The notes: generated by a model not told the origin, from the sequence alone. A stretch of DNA of 64,000 bases from an uncultured Clostridia bacterium (GCA_947598585.1 CANQFK010000002.1:30484-94483), one strand, 5' to 3'. Shown: positions 6,722-15,767, numbered from the stretch's first letter. Numbers and translations are program-made.

Positions 6722-7462
6722 ATGTTTTTCTCTTATAACGGAGTAAGTGTTTTTTACAAAAGAAATATGGGGCTGGGAACGCCCATCATTCTTATGCACG
6801 GGTGGGGAGGCAGCAACGTTTCCTTTGCGGGCACATACGAATACTTGTGCGGGCTCAATCGCGACGTCGTTTCGATAGATTTTCCGGGCTTCGGAAGCAG
6901 CGACTTGCCTCCGTCCGAATGGGGGCTCGAAGATTATGCAGCGTGCGTTTCCGAACTCCGCGACGCGTTGAAATTGCGAAAGGCCATACTTGTGGGGCAT
7001 AGTTTCGGCGGCAGAGTGGCTCTGTTTTTGGGCTCTGAGCCGTGGGTGGAGAGCCTGGTCTTGGTGGACGCCGCGGGGCTCAAACCGAGATTCAGCCTCA
7101 AAAGGGCGTATCGTATCCGCAAATACAAGAGGGCAAAGCGCCTCGGAAAGGACCTTACCTCGTACGGATCGATAGACTATCTCAAATTGCCGCAGTCGAT
7201 GCAGCCCGTGTTCGTGAGAGTGGTGAATACCCACCTTAACGACAAACTCGGATCCATAACCTGTCCCGTGCTTATAATTTGGGGCAAACGCGACTCCGAA
7301 ACGCCGATGTATATGGCGCATACGTTAAAGAGGCGCATTGCCGACAGCACTCTTGTGGTATTGCAAGGCGGGCACTTTGCGTATATCGAAAGCAATCTGA
7401 AATTCAATCTTATTCTGGCGGAATTTACCAAGGGAGGTAAGGAATGCCTTTTTGGTTCGTGA
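6722..7462 (+). CDS. Alpha/beta-fold hydrolase
   Basis: 246 aa. The oxyanion region HGWGGSN (near residue 24), nucleophile elbow GHSFGGR (near residue 92), acid region PVLIIWGKRDSETP and terminal GGHFAYIE give a complete Ser-Asp-His triad. No signal peptide is present. The 3' end overlaps the membrane MurF-like gene by 19 bp, so the two are probably functionally linked. A cell-wall precursor or lipid ester substrate is possible but unproven. Confidence 0.85.
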   Translation: MFFSYNGVSVFYKRNMGLGTPIILMHGWGGSNVSFAGTYEYLCGLNRDVVSIDFPGFGSSDLPPSEWGLEDYAACVSELRDALKLRKAILVGHSFGGRVALFLGSEPWVESLVLVDAAGLKPRFSLKRAYRIRKYKRAKRLGKDLTSYGSIDYLKLPQSMQPVFVRVVNTHLNDKLGSITCPVLIIWGKRDSETPMYMAHTLKRRIADSTLVVLQGGHFAYIESNLKFNLILAEFTKGGKECLFGS

Positions 7463-8976
7463 TGACCTTTGCGCTCGTGAGCGGCTGGCTGCTTACGCTT
7501 ATAAGTTTAGATCTTATGCAAATGCTGCAACTGTCCGCATACAGGGCGAGCGGTTTTTGGGCATGGCTGAAACGGACGAAGTTCGATTATCCCATAAGAT
7601 ATTTCGCGCTGGCTTTTTTCTGTTTCACCTCGATGTTCGTTTTCGTAATGTGCTTCGGATCGACCAAAGTCAACTATCTCGGCTTTATCCTGTTCGTGCT
7701 TATATGCTTGTACTTTGTTTACGCCACGCTCAAAGAAAAGAAAAAAACGCCGCTTAAATTCACAAAGAGGATAGCGCGCCTTATAATAGTCGATTTTATT
7801 CTGAACGGCGCGCTTTCGTTTGCTGTCATATGGTTTGCGAGAGGAACGTCGCTCATGTATTCCTTTGTGGGGCTGATGCCTCTTCTCTGTCCCGTCGTAA
7901 TGCTCCTTTCGCATTTCATATTGTTGCCGACGGAAAAGGCGATAGGAGGCGTGTTTATGCGCAAGGCGGTAAAAAAACTCAACGCCTCGTCGCCTATAAT
8001 AATAGGCATAACGGGCAGCTATGGCAAAACGACCGTCAAGAACATTCTCGCGGCGTTTTTGAGCAAAAAATACAGCGTATACGCTTCGCCGCTCAGCTAC
8101 AATACTCCCATGGGACTGAGCAAATGCGTCAATGAGGGCTATAACGGCGAAGAAGTGTTCATCGCCGAAATGGGCGCGAGATATGTCGGCGATATCGAAT
8201 ATCTGAAAAAGGTTTTCAAGCCCCAATATGCCGTTTTGACCGCGATAGGCAATCAACATCTCGAAACGTTCGGAAGCAGAGAAAATATAATAAAGGAAAA
8301 GACCGCGCTCATAAAAAACGTTCGTTTTGCCGTGGCAAACGGCGATTGTGCGGATATAGCGGAGCATGAGTGCGGCGCGGCGCTTTGCGGCGCGCACGGC
8401 GAGGCGGCATATTCGGACGTGACATCTTCCCTCGGCGGAACCGATCTTACGCTTACCATAAGGGGGAAGAGCATGAGGATACACACCTGTCTTGTGGGCG
8501 AACATGTGCCCGTTTCCATCGCGATGAGCGCTCTTATGGCTACCGAACTCGGCGTCGAAGCGGAGAACATAGCGGCGGCGTGCGGCGAACTGACTTTTAT
8601 AAAGCACAGAATGGAAGTAATAAAGAGCGGCGATATGACTATTCTCGACGACTCGTACAACAGCAATCCGAGCGGAGCGGAAAGCGCGCTCAACATTCTC
8701 AATACCTATGACGGCACAAAGGTCATAATCACGCCCGGCTTTGTCGAACTCGGCGAGGAAGCGACGGATTGTTTAAAGGCTTTGGGCAAAAAGATAGCTT
8801 GCGTGTGCGATCATGCGTTTTTGGTGGGACCAAATGCCGAAGTAATAAAGAGCGGCATGGGCGACTTTGCCAATGTCACTATATCGGCAAGTCTTGACGA
8901 CGCGATGAACGAACTCAAAAAGATAGGCGCGCCTATGGCTGTTTTGTTTGAAAACGATCTGCCGGACAACTATTGA
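7444..8976 (+). CDS. Membrane-anchored MurF-like Mur ligase
   Basis: 510 aa. Residues 1-160 hold about five membrane segments, which canonical MurF lacks. From residue 180 a Mur ligase core follows: ATP loop GITGSYGKTTVKN, YNTPMGLSKCVNEG, the carboxylate-binding EMGARYVGDIEYL, GNQHLETFGSRENI and the MurF-type DDSYNSNPSG near residue 402. MurF adds D-Ala-D-Ala to UDP-MurNAc-tripeptide. The membrane part suggests action at the membrane, perhaps on a lipid-linked substrate or as a dedicated paralogue. GGAGG precedes the start, which lies inside the hydrolase gene. Confidence 0.82.
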   Translation: MPFWFVMTFALVSGWLLTLISLDLMQMLQLSAYRASGFWAWLKRTKFDYPIRYFALAFFCFTSMFVFVMCFGSTKVNYLGFILFVLICLYFVYATLKEKKKTPLKFTKRIARLIIVDFILNGALSFAVIWFARGTSLMYSFVGLMPLLCPVVMLLSHFILLPTEKAIGGVFMRKAVKKLNASSPIIIGITGSYGKTTVKNILAAFLSKKYSVYASPLSYNTPMGLSKCVNEGYNGEEVFIAEMGARYVGDIEYLKKVFKPQYAVLTAIGNQHLETFGSRENIIKEKTALIKNVRFAVANGDCADIAEHECGAALCGAHGEAAYSDVTSSLGGTDLTLTIRGKSMRIHTCLVGEHVPVSIAMSALMATELGVEAENIAAACGELTFIKHRMEVIKSGDMTILDDSYNSNPSGAESALNILNTYDGTKVIITPGFVELGEEATDCLKALGKKIACVCDHAFLVGPNAEVIKSGMGDFANVTISASLDDAMNELKKIGAPMAVLFENDLPDNY

Positions 8977-8986
8977 GGAGGCGAAA

Positions 8987-9727
8987 ATGGAAAATCGAAC
9001 TGCGCTTGTGACGGGTTCTTCACGCGGAATAGGTAGGGCAATAGCGCTCGAACTCGGAGCAAAAGGTTATAACGTGATCGTCAATTGCGTAAAAAACGTC
9101 GATATGGCGCATGAAGTCGCCGATACGATCTGCAAAAACGGCGGCAGAGCCGACTGTATTTGCGCAGACGTAAGCAAAAAAGCGGACGTACTGAAAATTT
9201 ACGACTTTGCCAAAAGGAATTTCGGCTTTGTGGATACGGTGGTAAACAACGCGGGCATAAGCAGATACGCCTTGTTTACCGACGAGGACGATGAAAACTT
9301 TGACGAAGTGATGAACGTGAATTTGAGGGGCGTATTCAACGTCTGCCGCGCGTTTGTTCCCGACATGGTGTCCAATAGGTTCGGACGGATAATAAACATT
9401 TCGTCCATGTGGGGGCTCGTGGGAGCTTCGTGCGAGAGCCTGTATTCGGCGTCAAAGGCGGCTGTGATAGGGCTTACTTTGTCGCTCGCAAAGGAACTCG
9501 GACCGTCGAACATAACGGTGAACGCCGTCGCGCCCGGAGTGATAAATACCGATATGATCAAGAATATCTCCGCGCAAACGATAAAAGAATTTTCGGACGA
9601 AACGCCGATAGGCAGGTGCGGCGAGCCCGAGGACATTGCGCGCATAGTGAGCTTTCTCGCGTCATCGGACGCCGACTTCATCACGGGAGAAACGATAAAC
9701 GCCTCGGGCGGCTTTGTAATAAAGTAA
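8987..9727 (+). CDS. fabG: 3-oxoacyl-ACP reductase-type short-chain dehydrogenase
   Basis: 246 aa, a standard FabG length. It has cofactor motif TGSSRGIGRA near residue 9, NNAGISR near 88, catalytic Ser in NISSMWG near 139, YSASKAAVIG near 153 and VAPGVINTDM near 184. FabG reduces 3-oxoacyl-ACP with NADPH in fatty-acid elongation. No other fab genes are adjacent, so another SDR role is possible. ATG 8987 was chosen because GAGGAGG lies just upstream and the protein begins directly with the Rossmann fold. Confidence 0.85.
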   Translation: MENRTALVTGSSRGIGRAIALELGAKGYNVIVNCVKNVDMAHEVADTICKNGGRADCICADVSKKADVLKIYDFAKRNFGFVDTVVNNAGISRYALFTDEDDENFDEVMNVNLRGVFNVCRAFVPDMVSNRFGRIINISSMWGLVGASCESLYSASKAAVIGLTLSLAKELGPSNITVNAVAPGVINTDMIKNISAQTIKEFSDETPIGRCGEPEDIARIVSFLASSDADFITGETINASGGFVIK

Positions 9728-9743
9728 AATACCTTCGACTTAA

Positions 9744-9771
9744 AACGACGGAACGCTCCGCCGTTTTTTTT
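9744..9771 (+). terminator. Intrinsic terminator of the ribU-tsaE to fabG operon
   Basis: AACGACGGA (9744-9752) pairs with TCCGCCGTT (9757-9765) with one mismatch and a 4-nt loop, followed by a T-run. Confidence 0.8.
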
Positions 9772-9780
9772 ATTGGCGAT

Positions 9781-9814
9781 AAAAAAAAGCTGTCCGACAT
9801 TTTGTCAAACAGCT
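9781..9814 (-). terminator. Intrinsic terminator of the four-module surface protein gene
   Basis: A 12-bp stem (9788-9799 with 9803-9814) contains two G-U pairs in the minus-strand RNA and is followed on that strand by eight U residues. Confidence 0.8.
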
Positions 9815-9839
9815 TTTATGCTCGTATATTTCCGACTTA

Positions 9840-12800
9840 TTATTCGTCGAAGTCGTTGATGTTGTCTTCCTCTTTTTCGGGCGCCTTGGGCTTTTCGGGA
9901 GCGGCGACTTCTTCGGGCTTTTGCTCGGGTTCGTCGTCGTTGAACCTCTCGACATCTTGTTCGATGACTTTGGGCGATTCCGTCTTGTCGTCGTCGAATT
10001 TTACGCTTTCGTCCTCTTCGTTGCCTATCATGCCGAAACGACGGTCATAGGAATTGAGTTGCTTTTTGCGCTGTCTGCGCGAAGCCTTATCGACTACCGT
10101 ACGAACGATCGAGCCGACTACCGCAAGCACTATCGCAATACCGAACAGGATAGAGGGGATAAGCCACCATCTTTCGCTGTCGTTTGCGGGAACTGTTTCT
10201 TCGCTATTGTTGTCGTCGTCGGTAGTAGTGTCATCGTTATCCGTGTCCTCGTCGTTCTCGTCGACGTGCTTATCGATGACTTTCAATGTTTCGGATTCCA
10301 CATACGAATCGTCCACGCCGCCGAGATCGGTATAGGCGATATAGGCGATATAGACCTCACCGGTCACATGGGAGTTGACGTCGTCCGCTCCGAGCGAAAC
10401 GCAGATATAAGCGTTTGTGTCCTCGTCGGTAGTGGAAACATAGAACTGATAATCGACGAACTTGTACTTGTACATATCGTCCGAAGTCGTTCTTATGTCC
10501 GCGAACTTAACGTCCGAATAGCTGCCGCCGTCAAGATACAATCCCGCGCCCACAGCCGACTCGTTGTCGTCGTTTATGATAACAGCCATCGAAACGGTCA
10601 CGAGATAGTAGGAGTTGGACGCGAATTTCAAGGGATTGATAAGCCTTGTCATGGCGTATGTGTCGCGCGTCTGCAAGGTGTAAACGTTATCGAACTTGTT
10701 GGTAAGGTTGCCGTACGCCTTGGTTATTTCCTTGGGGATATAAGCGTTGCCTGCGTTATTGTCCTTAGCCAAAGGATCGAAAACGCCGTAAGTGTATTTG
10801 CCCTCGGCATATTCCGCGGTGGACTCCAAAGCCCAGTTGGTGGAAGCCTTAATGGCGTTCTTGTCGGTATTGTCGTAACCGAAGTAGTTGAGAGCTCCGA
10901 ACGAATACATATCGTAGTCTATCTTTTGACCGCGCTCGTTTTTGAACGAAGCGTACTTCTCGTTGAATGCGTCCTTCGTTATGGTTTCCACTGCCGCTTC
11001 GGCTACATAAATGCTGCCTGTCGCGGGTGCGTCCGACCTTCCGAGCGCGATGTTGAGTTTTGCGGTATAATCTATGCCCGTACCCGAAGAGAACGGAGTA
11101 TCGCCTTCGAGATAGAATTCGTATTTCGAGAATCCCGTGTTGGACTCGATATTCTTTACGGACGCAAGCACGCGGTTGCTGACTTCGAGCCACAAGTTCG
11201 CGCCCGAGCCCGTCATGCCTATCGTCCTCATGGTAACGGTTATTTTATAATAGTTATTGTTTGTAATGGAAATGTCGGGCGAAGTGTAACCGAAGTAGGA
11301 GTTTTCTTTTGCCGCAAGCAGAAGCATGGTGGGATACATATAAGTGTTGTAATCCATCGTTTTGATCTGCGATACGGGGTTGTTTACGTTAAGGTAATGC
11401 GATCTGTTGGCGTTGTAATGTTGCTCGTCGGTGAGGATCATGCCCGAAGCCGCGTTTTCGCCGACTTCTCCGATAGTTGTCCAGGAGGACGGTTTGAGCG
11501 GATAGTCCGCGTCATAGTCCTCGGCGGTAAAGAATCTGCCGTTGTCTATCGAAGTGGTGGGAGCGGTGTCAAAGGAAACGACCGTTCCGCTCGAACTGTT
11601 CGCGCTGTAATAGGAGTAGGGAATGGATTCAAGACGTATTTCGTCGAAGAGCGCAGTACCCGTGCAGTTGGAGTTGAGTCCGAGCCACAATTGAAGTTTT
11701 ATATTGTAGTCTGTGGTGAGCGAGCCTTGGATAAAGAAGTAATATCTCGTCCAACCGTTTCTCACATTTACTTCGTCGCTGCCCTTAACGCTCGAAATGG
11801 TGACGGGAGCGATCTCTTTCTCGTTTTCGCCGCCGACTATGCGGAGCGAAGCGTTGCTGTCCGAATCGAAATTCTGAGTGTTCACATAAACGCTGAGACG
11901 ATAGAATTCGTTGCGTTTTATCACTATATCGTCGGATTCGAGCCCTACGTTGGCTTTGGTCTTTGCCGACAAAACGGCAATGTTGCGGTCGCCTATCGCG
12001 TCGAGCAGATATTCGCTGTTGCCGCTGGGCGTGTAGGGATCGGAATCAAGACCGATGATATTGTCCTTGTCAAAGGGACGACCTGCGTCGTAAGCGTTGA
12101 CATAAAGATATTGTCCCGAATCGACGTCCTCGTTATGGATCATCTTCCAACCGTTCAATCCGTCTTTAAAACTTCCTATTACGCCGTTATCCTCGGAAAT
12201 AAGGAGATTGTCGGTGAGTTTGTTCTCCTTGTTGGGAGAGGGGATAGCCGAAACGTTGAAGTCCTCTTTTACTACGTTTGCGGCGGGATTGGCTGTTTCA
12301 TGATAAAATTCGTTTGCCGAAAGTTTGTAGCAAGTCGCGTTGTCGAACAATGCGTATCCTCGCGTGGGATAAACGCGTTCCACATAATCTTCCTCGCCGA
12401 TCTCACCGTAAGTGTAGCTGTCGCCCACTTGAAGATCGAGCGTGACCGACGCGGAGTTCTGAGTTGCGACGTAGATGCGATATTCGACAAATCCGAGCCA
12501 TTCGTTGTCGGGGTTGTCCCTTTCGGCGGAGTTGTCGATATTCCAGAAGCCTACGTCATACGGAAGACCGCTGAGTTTTATCACCGCGCCTCTGTTCTGC
12601 ATAAAGGAGCCCGTCTTTGCCCAAACGGAAAATACATAGTAGCTGTCGGCGTCGAGGCTGACTTCGGAGGACTTGTATCCGTAAGCGGAGCCGTGCTCGT
12701 CGTCTATGTTTATCATAAGCACTTTTGAATTGGTGCCGGGAGCGTAATATTTGCCGTTTTTCGTGTCGAGATTGCGTCCGAAAGGCGTGGTGGGTATCTT

Positions 12801-13127
12801 TTCTTTATATTCTTCGTAACGATTGAGCCTTGTGACGTCCAAAAAGTCGTCGTCCGGATCGACTTTCTCGTTAAGGTCGATCACACCGCTCACGACGCTG
12901 CCCGAAAATTCGCCTATATAGCCTTGCGACCAAGTCGAAAGCGATTTGAGGATATCCGAACCCGAGGCGTTGAATTGACCGTCTTCGAGGGTGACCGCAG
13001 TGCTCGGCGCGGGCGTTTCGGCGCGAGCCGACAGGGCGGTAACGCCCATACAGGATAAAAGCATGATAAGCGCCGTAAAAGCGCATAAGATCCAATTTGT
13101 TCTTTTGATTTTACTCATGATTTTCAT
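9840..13127 (-). CDS. Large surface protein with four beta-sandwich (CBM-like) modules and C-terminal membrane anchor
   Basis: 1095 aa. A signal peptide ends near ARAETPAPS (about residue 37). Four related modules follow, each with a YYxFSVWAKT-like strand and a later YxFYV...LxLxLG strand pair: YYVFSVWAKT/YRIYVATQ, FYRLSVYVNT/YYFFIQGS, YYKITVTMRT/YEFYLEGD and YYLVTVSMAV/YQFYVSTT. This resembles carbohydrate-binding beta-sandwiches, but the ligand is unknown. An Asp/Glu/Thr-rich linker precedes a membrane helix (WWLIPSILFGIAIVLAVVG, about residue 990). A basic stop-transfer and an acidic cytoplasmic tail of about 80 residues end the protein. AAGGTG precedes ATG 13127, and a second in-frame ATG lies three codons later. 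Confidence 0.75.
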   Translation of the reverse strand: MKIMSKIKRTNWILCAFTALIMLLSCMGVTALSARAETPAPSTAVTLEDGQFNASGSDILKSLSTWSQGYIGEFSGSVVSGVIDLNEKVDPDDDFLDVTRLNRYEEYKEKIPTTPFGRNLDTKNGKYYAPGTNSKVLMINIDDEHGSAYGYKSSEVSLDADSYYVFSVWAKTGSFMQNRGAVIKLSGLPYDVGFWNIDNSAERDNPDNEWLGFVEYRIYVATQNSASVTLDLQVGDSYTYGEIGEEDYVERVYPTRGYALFDNATCYKLSANEFYHETANPAANVVKEDFNVSAIPSPNKENKLTDNLLISEDNGVIGSFKDGLNGWKMIHNEDVDSGQYLYVNAYDAGRPFDKDNIIGLDSDPYTPSGNSEYLLDAIGDRNIAVLSAKTKANVGLESDDIVIKRNEFYRLSVYVNTQNFDSDSNASLRIVGGENEKEIAPVTISSVKGSDEVNVRNGWTRYYFFIQGSLTTDYNIKLQLWLGLNSNCTGTALFDEIRLESIPYSYYSANSSSGTVVSFDTAPTTSIDNGRFFTAEDYDADYPLKPSSWTTIGEVGENAASGMILTDEQHYNANRSHYLNVNNPVSQIKTMDYNTYMYPTMLLLAAKENSYFGYTSPDISITNNNYYKITVTMRTIGMTGSGANLWLEVSNRVLASVKNIESNTGFSKYEFYLEGDTPFSSGTGIDYTAKLNIALGRSDAPATGSIYVAEAAVETITKDAFNEKYASFKNERGQKIDYDMYSFGALNYFGYDNTDKNAIKASTNWALESTAEYAEGKYTYGVFDPLAKDNNAGNAYIPKEITKAYGNLTNKFDNVYTLQTRDTYAMTRLINPLKFASNSYYLVTVSMAVIINDDNESAVGAGLYLDGGSYSDVKFADIRTTSDDMYKYKFVDYQFYVSTTDEDTNAYICVSLGADDVNSHVTGEVYIAYIAYTDLGGVDDSYVESETLKVIDKHVDENDEDTDNDDTTTDDDNNSEETVPANDSERWWLIPSILFGIAIVLAVVGSIVRTVVDKASRRQRKKQLNSYDRRFGMIGNEEDESVKFDDDKTESPKVIEQDVERFNDDEPEQKPEEVAAPEKPKAPEKEEDNINDFDE

Positions 13128-13189
13128 TGTTCACCTTGCAATAAAGTTTTAAGTAAATTTCAAGCGTAAATTATACGCATACAAACTAT

Positions 13190-13218
13190 ATTATATATCA
13201 TCTGACAATATTTTGCAA
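13190..13218 (-). promoter_or_regulatory. Promoter of the four-module surface protein gene
   Basis: On the minus strand, TTGCAA (13213-13218) and TATAAT (13190-13195) have a 17-bp spacer. TTGCAA is self-complementary and can serve both strands. Confidence 0.6.
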
Positions 13219-13242
13219 TCAAATAGAGGGCAAAATTATAAA
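13213..13242 (+). promoter_or_regulatory. Promoter candidate of the TauE/SafE-like operon
   Basis: The same TTGCAA box (13213-13218) is followed after 18 bp by TATAAA (13237-13242). Confidence 0.45.
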
Positions 13243-13303
13243 TTTATTTGCTTTAATATCCGATCGACGTAATTATTTTGCGTAAGTTGAGGAAAAACTA
13301 TTA

Positions 13304-13675
13304 GTGATGAAGAAAGGAACCAAAAAAGCATTCATGATCTTGGGCGGGATAGGCGTGGGATTTATCAACGGATTTTTCGGCGGCGGAGGCGGAATGTTGT
13401 GCGTACCGCTACTGAACAAAGTGCTCGGCGAAAAGACAAAGCCGTCGCACGCCACCGCGATGCTCATCATACTGCCCATAAGCATCGCGAGCGCCGTAAC
13501 GTATGTTTCGAGCGGCTATTTCGACCTTAAACTCACTTTGATCGTGGGCGGCGGCGTTATCGCGGGCGGAATAGCGGGCGCGCTCCTATTGAAAAAGCTC
13601 AACTCCTCGGTGATAAGTATCGTTTTTGCCTTGTTGATGATAGCGGCAGGCATAAAACTTGCCTTTTTCTCATGA
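13304..13675 (+). CDS. TauE/SafE family half-exporter, first half
   Basis: 123 aa with about four membrane segments. GVGFINGFFGGGGGMLCVP near residue 17 is the glycine-rich TauE/SafE motif that opens each half of the full-length (about 250 aa) exporters. It is coupled by a 4-bp overlap to a second half-size protein, so the two probably assemble as a heterodimer. Family members move sulfite, sulfoacetate or other organic anions. The substrate here is unknown. GTG 13304 and ATG 13307 are alternative starts after GAGG. Confidence 0.8.
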   Translation: MMKKGTKKAFMILGGIGVGFINGFFGGGGGMLCVPLLNKVLGEKTKPSHATAMLIILPISIASAVTYVSSGYFDLKLTLIVGGGVIAGGIAGALLLKKLNSSVISIVFALLMIAAGIKLAFFS

Positions 13676-14076
13676 CGGCGGCGTACATTATAGTCGGGGC
13701 GGTGGGAGGAATAATAGGCGGAATGGGCATGGGAGGCGGCACGTTGCTCATACCTCTGCTCACTATATTTTGCGGCATAGAGCAGCACATAGCGCAGTCG
13801 ATAAATCTTATCGCGTTCGTGCCCATGTCGATAGTCGCGATAATAATACATTGCAAGAACAAGCTGATAAAAGGTGAATATTTTTGGTGGACAGCCGTTC
13901 CCGCGCTCTTTTTGGGCGTTCTTGCGTCGCTGCTTATAAAGAATATAAACGGAGCGACGCTGTCAAAGTGTTTCGGATTCTTTTTGGCGGCGCTCGGGAT
14001 ATATCAATTCGTGACGGCGGTCATAGAGGCAAAAAAGGCGCACGATAAAAAGAACGGAAAGGAGAAAAAAAGATGA
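13672..14076 (+). CDS. TauE/SafE family half-exporter, second half
   Basis: 134 aa with about four membrane segments and a Lys-rich C-terminus. VGGIIGGMGMGGGTLLIPLL repeats the TauE/SafE half motif, and QSINLIAFVPMSIVAIIIH matches the following helix. ATGA overlap with the upstream half shows translational coupling. Its stop also overlaps the lipoprotein start. No frameshift between the halves needs to be invoked, because each has its own start. Confidence 0.8.
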   Translation: MTAAYIIVGAVGGIIGGMGMGGGTLLIPLLTIFCGIEQHIAQSINLIAFVPMSIVAIIIHCKNKLIKGEYFWWTAVPALFLGVLASLLIKNINGATLSKCFGFFLAALGIYQFVTAVIEAKKAHDKKNGKEKKR

Positions 14077-14837
14077 AGATAAAAAGGATCATTTGTATAT
14101 TGTTGACGATTTTTACGGCTTTCGCGGCTTTGAGTTGCAACGACGAGGCAAAGAGCGGCGAGGGCGAAGCGTACGGAAGCACGACTAACGCCTGTCCCGT
14201 GCACGTTACGGTCAAGGCGGACGGGGACGGCAAGGTCGGCGAAATAAAAATAGAGGAATACCTTTCGATCTACGATATAGGCAAACTCACCGAGAGCGGG
14301 GGCAAGCAGTACAAGTATGGCGTCGAGATCCCCGATAGCGTCAACGGATATGCGAAATTCGTCAGGATAGGCGACAAGACTTTCGTCTATGACGTAAGCG
14401 AGTACAAGTGCAACGATATCCTCGCCGTGGATAAATGTTACGACGCCTACATGAACGGCGACGGCGGCAAATGGTATATAAGTCGCATGAAAGAGGGCGA
14501 TTTCGACATAGTGGACGCCCGAAACGAGTCGTATAACGTGCCGTTTACCGAATATGACGATCATAAACTGAGCAAAAAGGAATGGGCGGACAAAATGAAA
14601 AACGGTTACCACGAGGGCGTGGAGTACGATAACGGCTGGAAAGAGGAGATCTACGAACTTATAACGCACGTCAAAAACCACGGCGTATACGATTACACGG
14701 GCAAAGAAGAGCCCGCGGGCAAAGAAAAGACGTACAAAGTGGGAAAATACGACACGCTCGTTTCGCTCGAAAATTTCCACGATTATATGAAACTTATCAA
14801 GGAAGCGTACGAAGAAGCGCGAAAAAACGTAAAATAA
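14073..14837 (+). CDS. Putative lipoprotein of unknown function
   Basis: 254 aa. A hydrophobic N-terminus ends in AALSC (Cys near residue 22), a plausible lipobox. The mature protein is charged, with no recognised domain. It contains several YxxGxEIPD-like and KYDTLVSLENFH stretches, and three further Cys near residues 41, 111 and 117. AAAGGAG precedes the start, which overlaps the half-exporter stop by 4 bp, suggesting a role with that exporter such as substrate capture (inference). Confidence 0.65.
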   Translation: MKIKRIICILLTIFTAFAALSCNDEAKSGEGEAYGSTTNACPVHVTVKADGDGKVGEIKIEEYLSIYDIGKLTESGGKQYKYGVEIPDSVNGYAKFVRIGDKTFVYDVSEYKCNDILAVDKCYDAYMNGDGGKWYISRMKEGDFDIVDARNESYNVPFTEYDDHKLSKKEWADKMKNGYHEGVEYDNGWKEEIYELITHVKNHGVYDYTGKEEPAGKEKTYKVGKYDTLVSLENFHDYMKLIKEAYEEARKNVK

Positions 14838-14866
14838 AGGTCGTAAGTTCTATTACCTTGCGGGCG

Positions 14867-14900
14867 CTCATATCTTACTTGTGGGATATGAGTATTTTTT
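14867..14900 (+). terminator. Intrinsic terminator after the lipoprotein gene
   Basis: CTCATATC (14867-14874) pairs with GATATGAG (14885-14892), followed by TATTTTTT. Confidence 0.8.
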
Positions 14901-14992
14901 ATGTCGAAAAAATTTATGTCAAAAAATTTTTAAAATCGACATTTTAATTAAACAAATTCCGCAATTATATGCTATAATAGGAGTATGACCGA

Positions 14993-15760
14993 ATGAAGTT
15001 CATAATCGTAAAGAAGTCTTTTATTCTCAAAGTGCTTTTAGCGAACATTCTCATAGCGGTGATCGTCATGACATGTTACTATACGGGCAGCGCGGTGGTG
15101 TGGAGCAACATGACCACGAGAAAGCTGCCGATATATTGCGTCAAGACCGATGAAAAAGCAGTCGCTCTATCGTTCGACGCCGCCTGGGGAGCGGACAATA
15201 CGCTCAAAATTCTCGACATTCTTTCGGAGTACGACATAAAGGCGAATTTCTTTGCGGTTGGATTTTGGGTCGAGAAGTACGGAGATAAACTCAAAACTCT
15301 GTCGGACAGCGGAAGAATGGAGATAGGCACGCACAGCAACACTCACCCGAACATGTCCAAGCTGAGTCGCGACAACATCAGGCTGGAACTCGAAACATCT
15401 ATGGACCTCATCGAGAGCGTCACCGGCAAAAGACCCGATCTGTTCAGAGCGCCTTACGGAGATTACAGCGATACGGTGCTTACGGTGGCGGAGGAATTGG
15501 GATTATATACCATTCAGTGGGACGTGGACAGCCTCGATTGGAAGGATCTCAGCGCAAACGACATTGCCGTGCGCATTCTCGGCAGAGTAAAAAACGGTAG
15601 CATAGTGCTTATGCACAACGACGGAAAACACACCGTCGAAGCGCTTCCCCTTGTTATAGAGGGTCTGAAAAATAAAGGTTATACGTTCAAGACCATAGGG
15701 GAAATGATTTACAGAGATAATTTTACCATCGCACATGATGGTACACAGATAAGGAGTTAA
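14993..15760 (+). CDS. Polysaccharide deacetylase, PdaB-like
   Basis: 255 aa with an N-terminal membrane anchor (about residues 12-35). The NodB domain has SFDAAWGAD (the DxAWG version of motif 1 seen in PdaB/YlxY proteins), metal ligands in GTHSNTHP, RAPYGDY, DVDSLDW and LMHND near the end. These enzymes deacetylate peptidoglycan or related glycans outside the membrane. PdaB maintains spore cortex in Bacillus, and the window also encodes YabP/YabQ, but the exact role is inferred. It is followed 7 bp later by the SSB-like gene. Confidence 0.82.
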   Translation: MKFIIVKKSFILKVLLANILIAVIVMTCYYTGSAVVWSNMTTRKLPIYCVKTDEKAVALSFDAAWGADNTLKILDILSEYDIKANFFAVGFWVEKYGDKLKTLSDSGRMEIGTHSNTHPNMSKLSRDNIRLELETSMDLIESVTGKRPDLFRAPYGDYSDTVLTVAEELGLYTIQWDVDSLDWKDLSANDIAVRILGRVKNGSIVLMHNDGKHTVEALPLVIEGLKNKGYTFKTIGEMIYRDNFTIAHDGTQIRS

Positions 15761-15767
15761 AATACTT

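Noticed and set aside
9921..12728. Open frame of 935 codons on the plus strand
   Set aside because: It is antisense to the 1095-aa surface protein, which has a signal peptide, repeated modules, ribosome binding site and terminator. The plus-strand translation has no recognisable domain and no ribosome binding site.
14973..14978. TATAAT just upstream of the polysaccharide deacetylase
   Set aside because: Transcription from it would start after the ribosome binding site that overlaps it, and no -35 is present at 16-18 bp.
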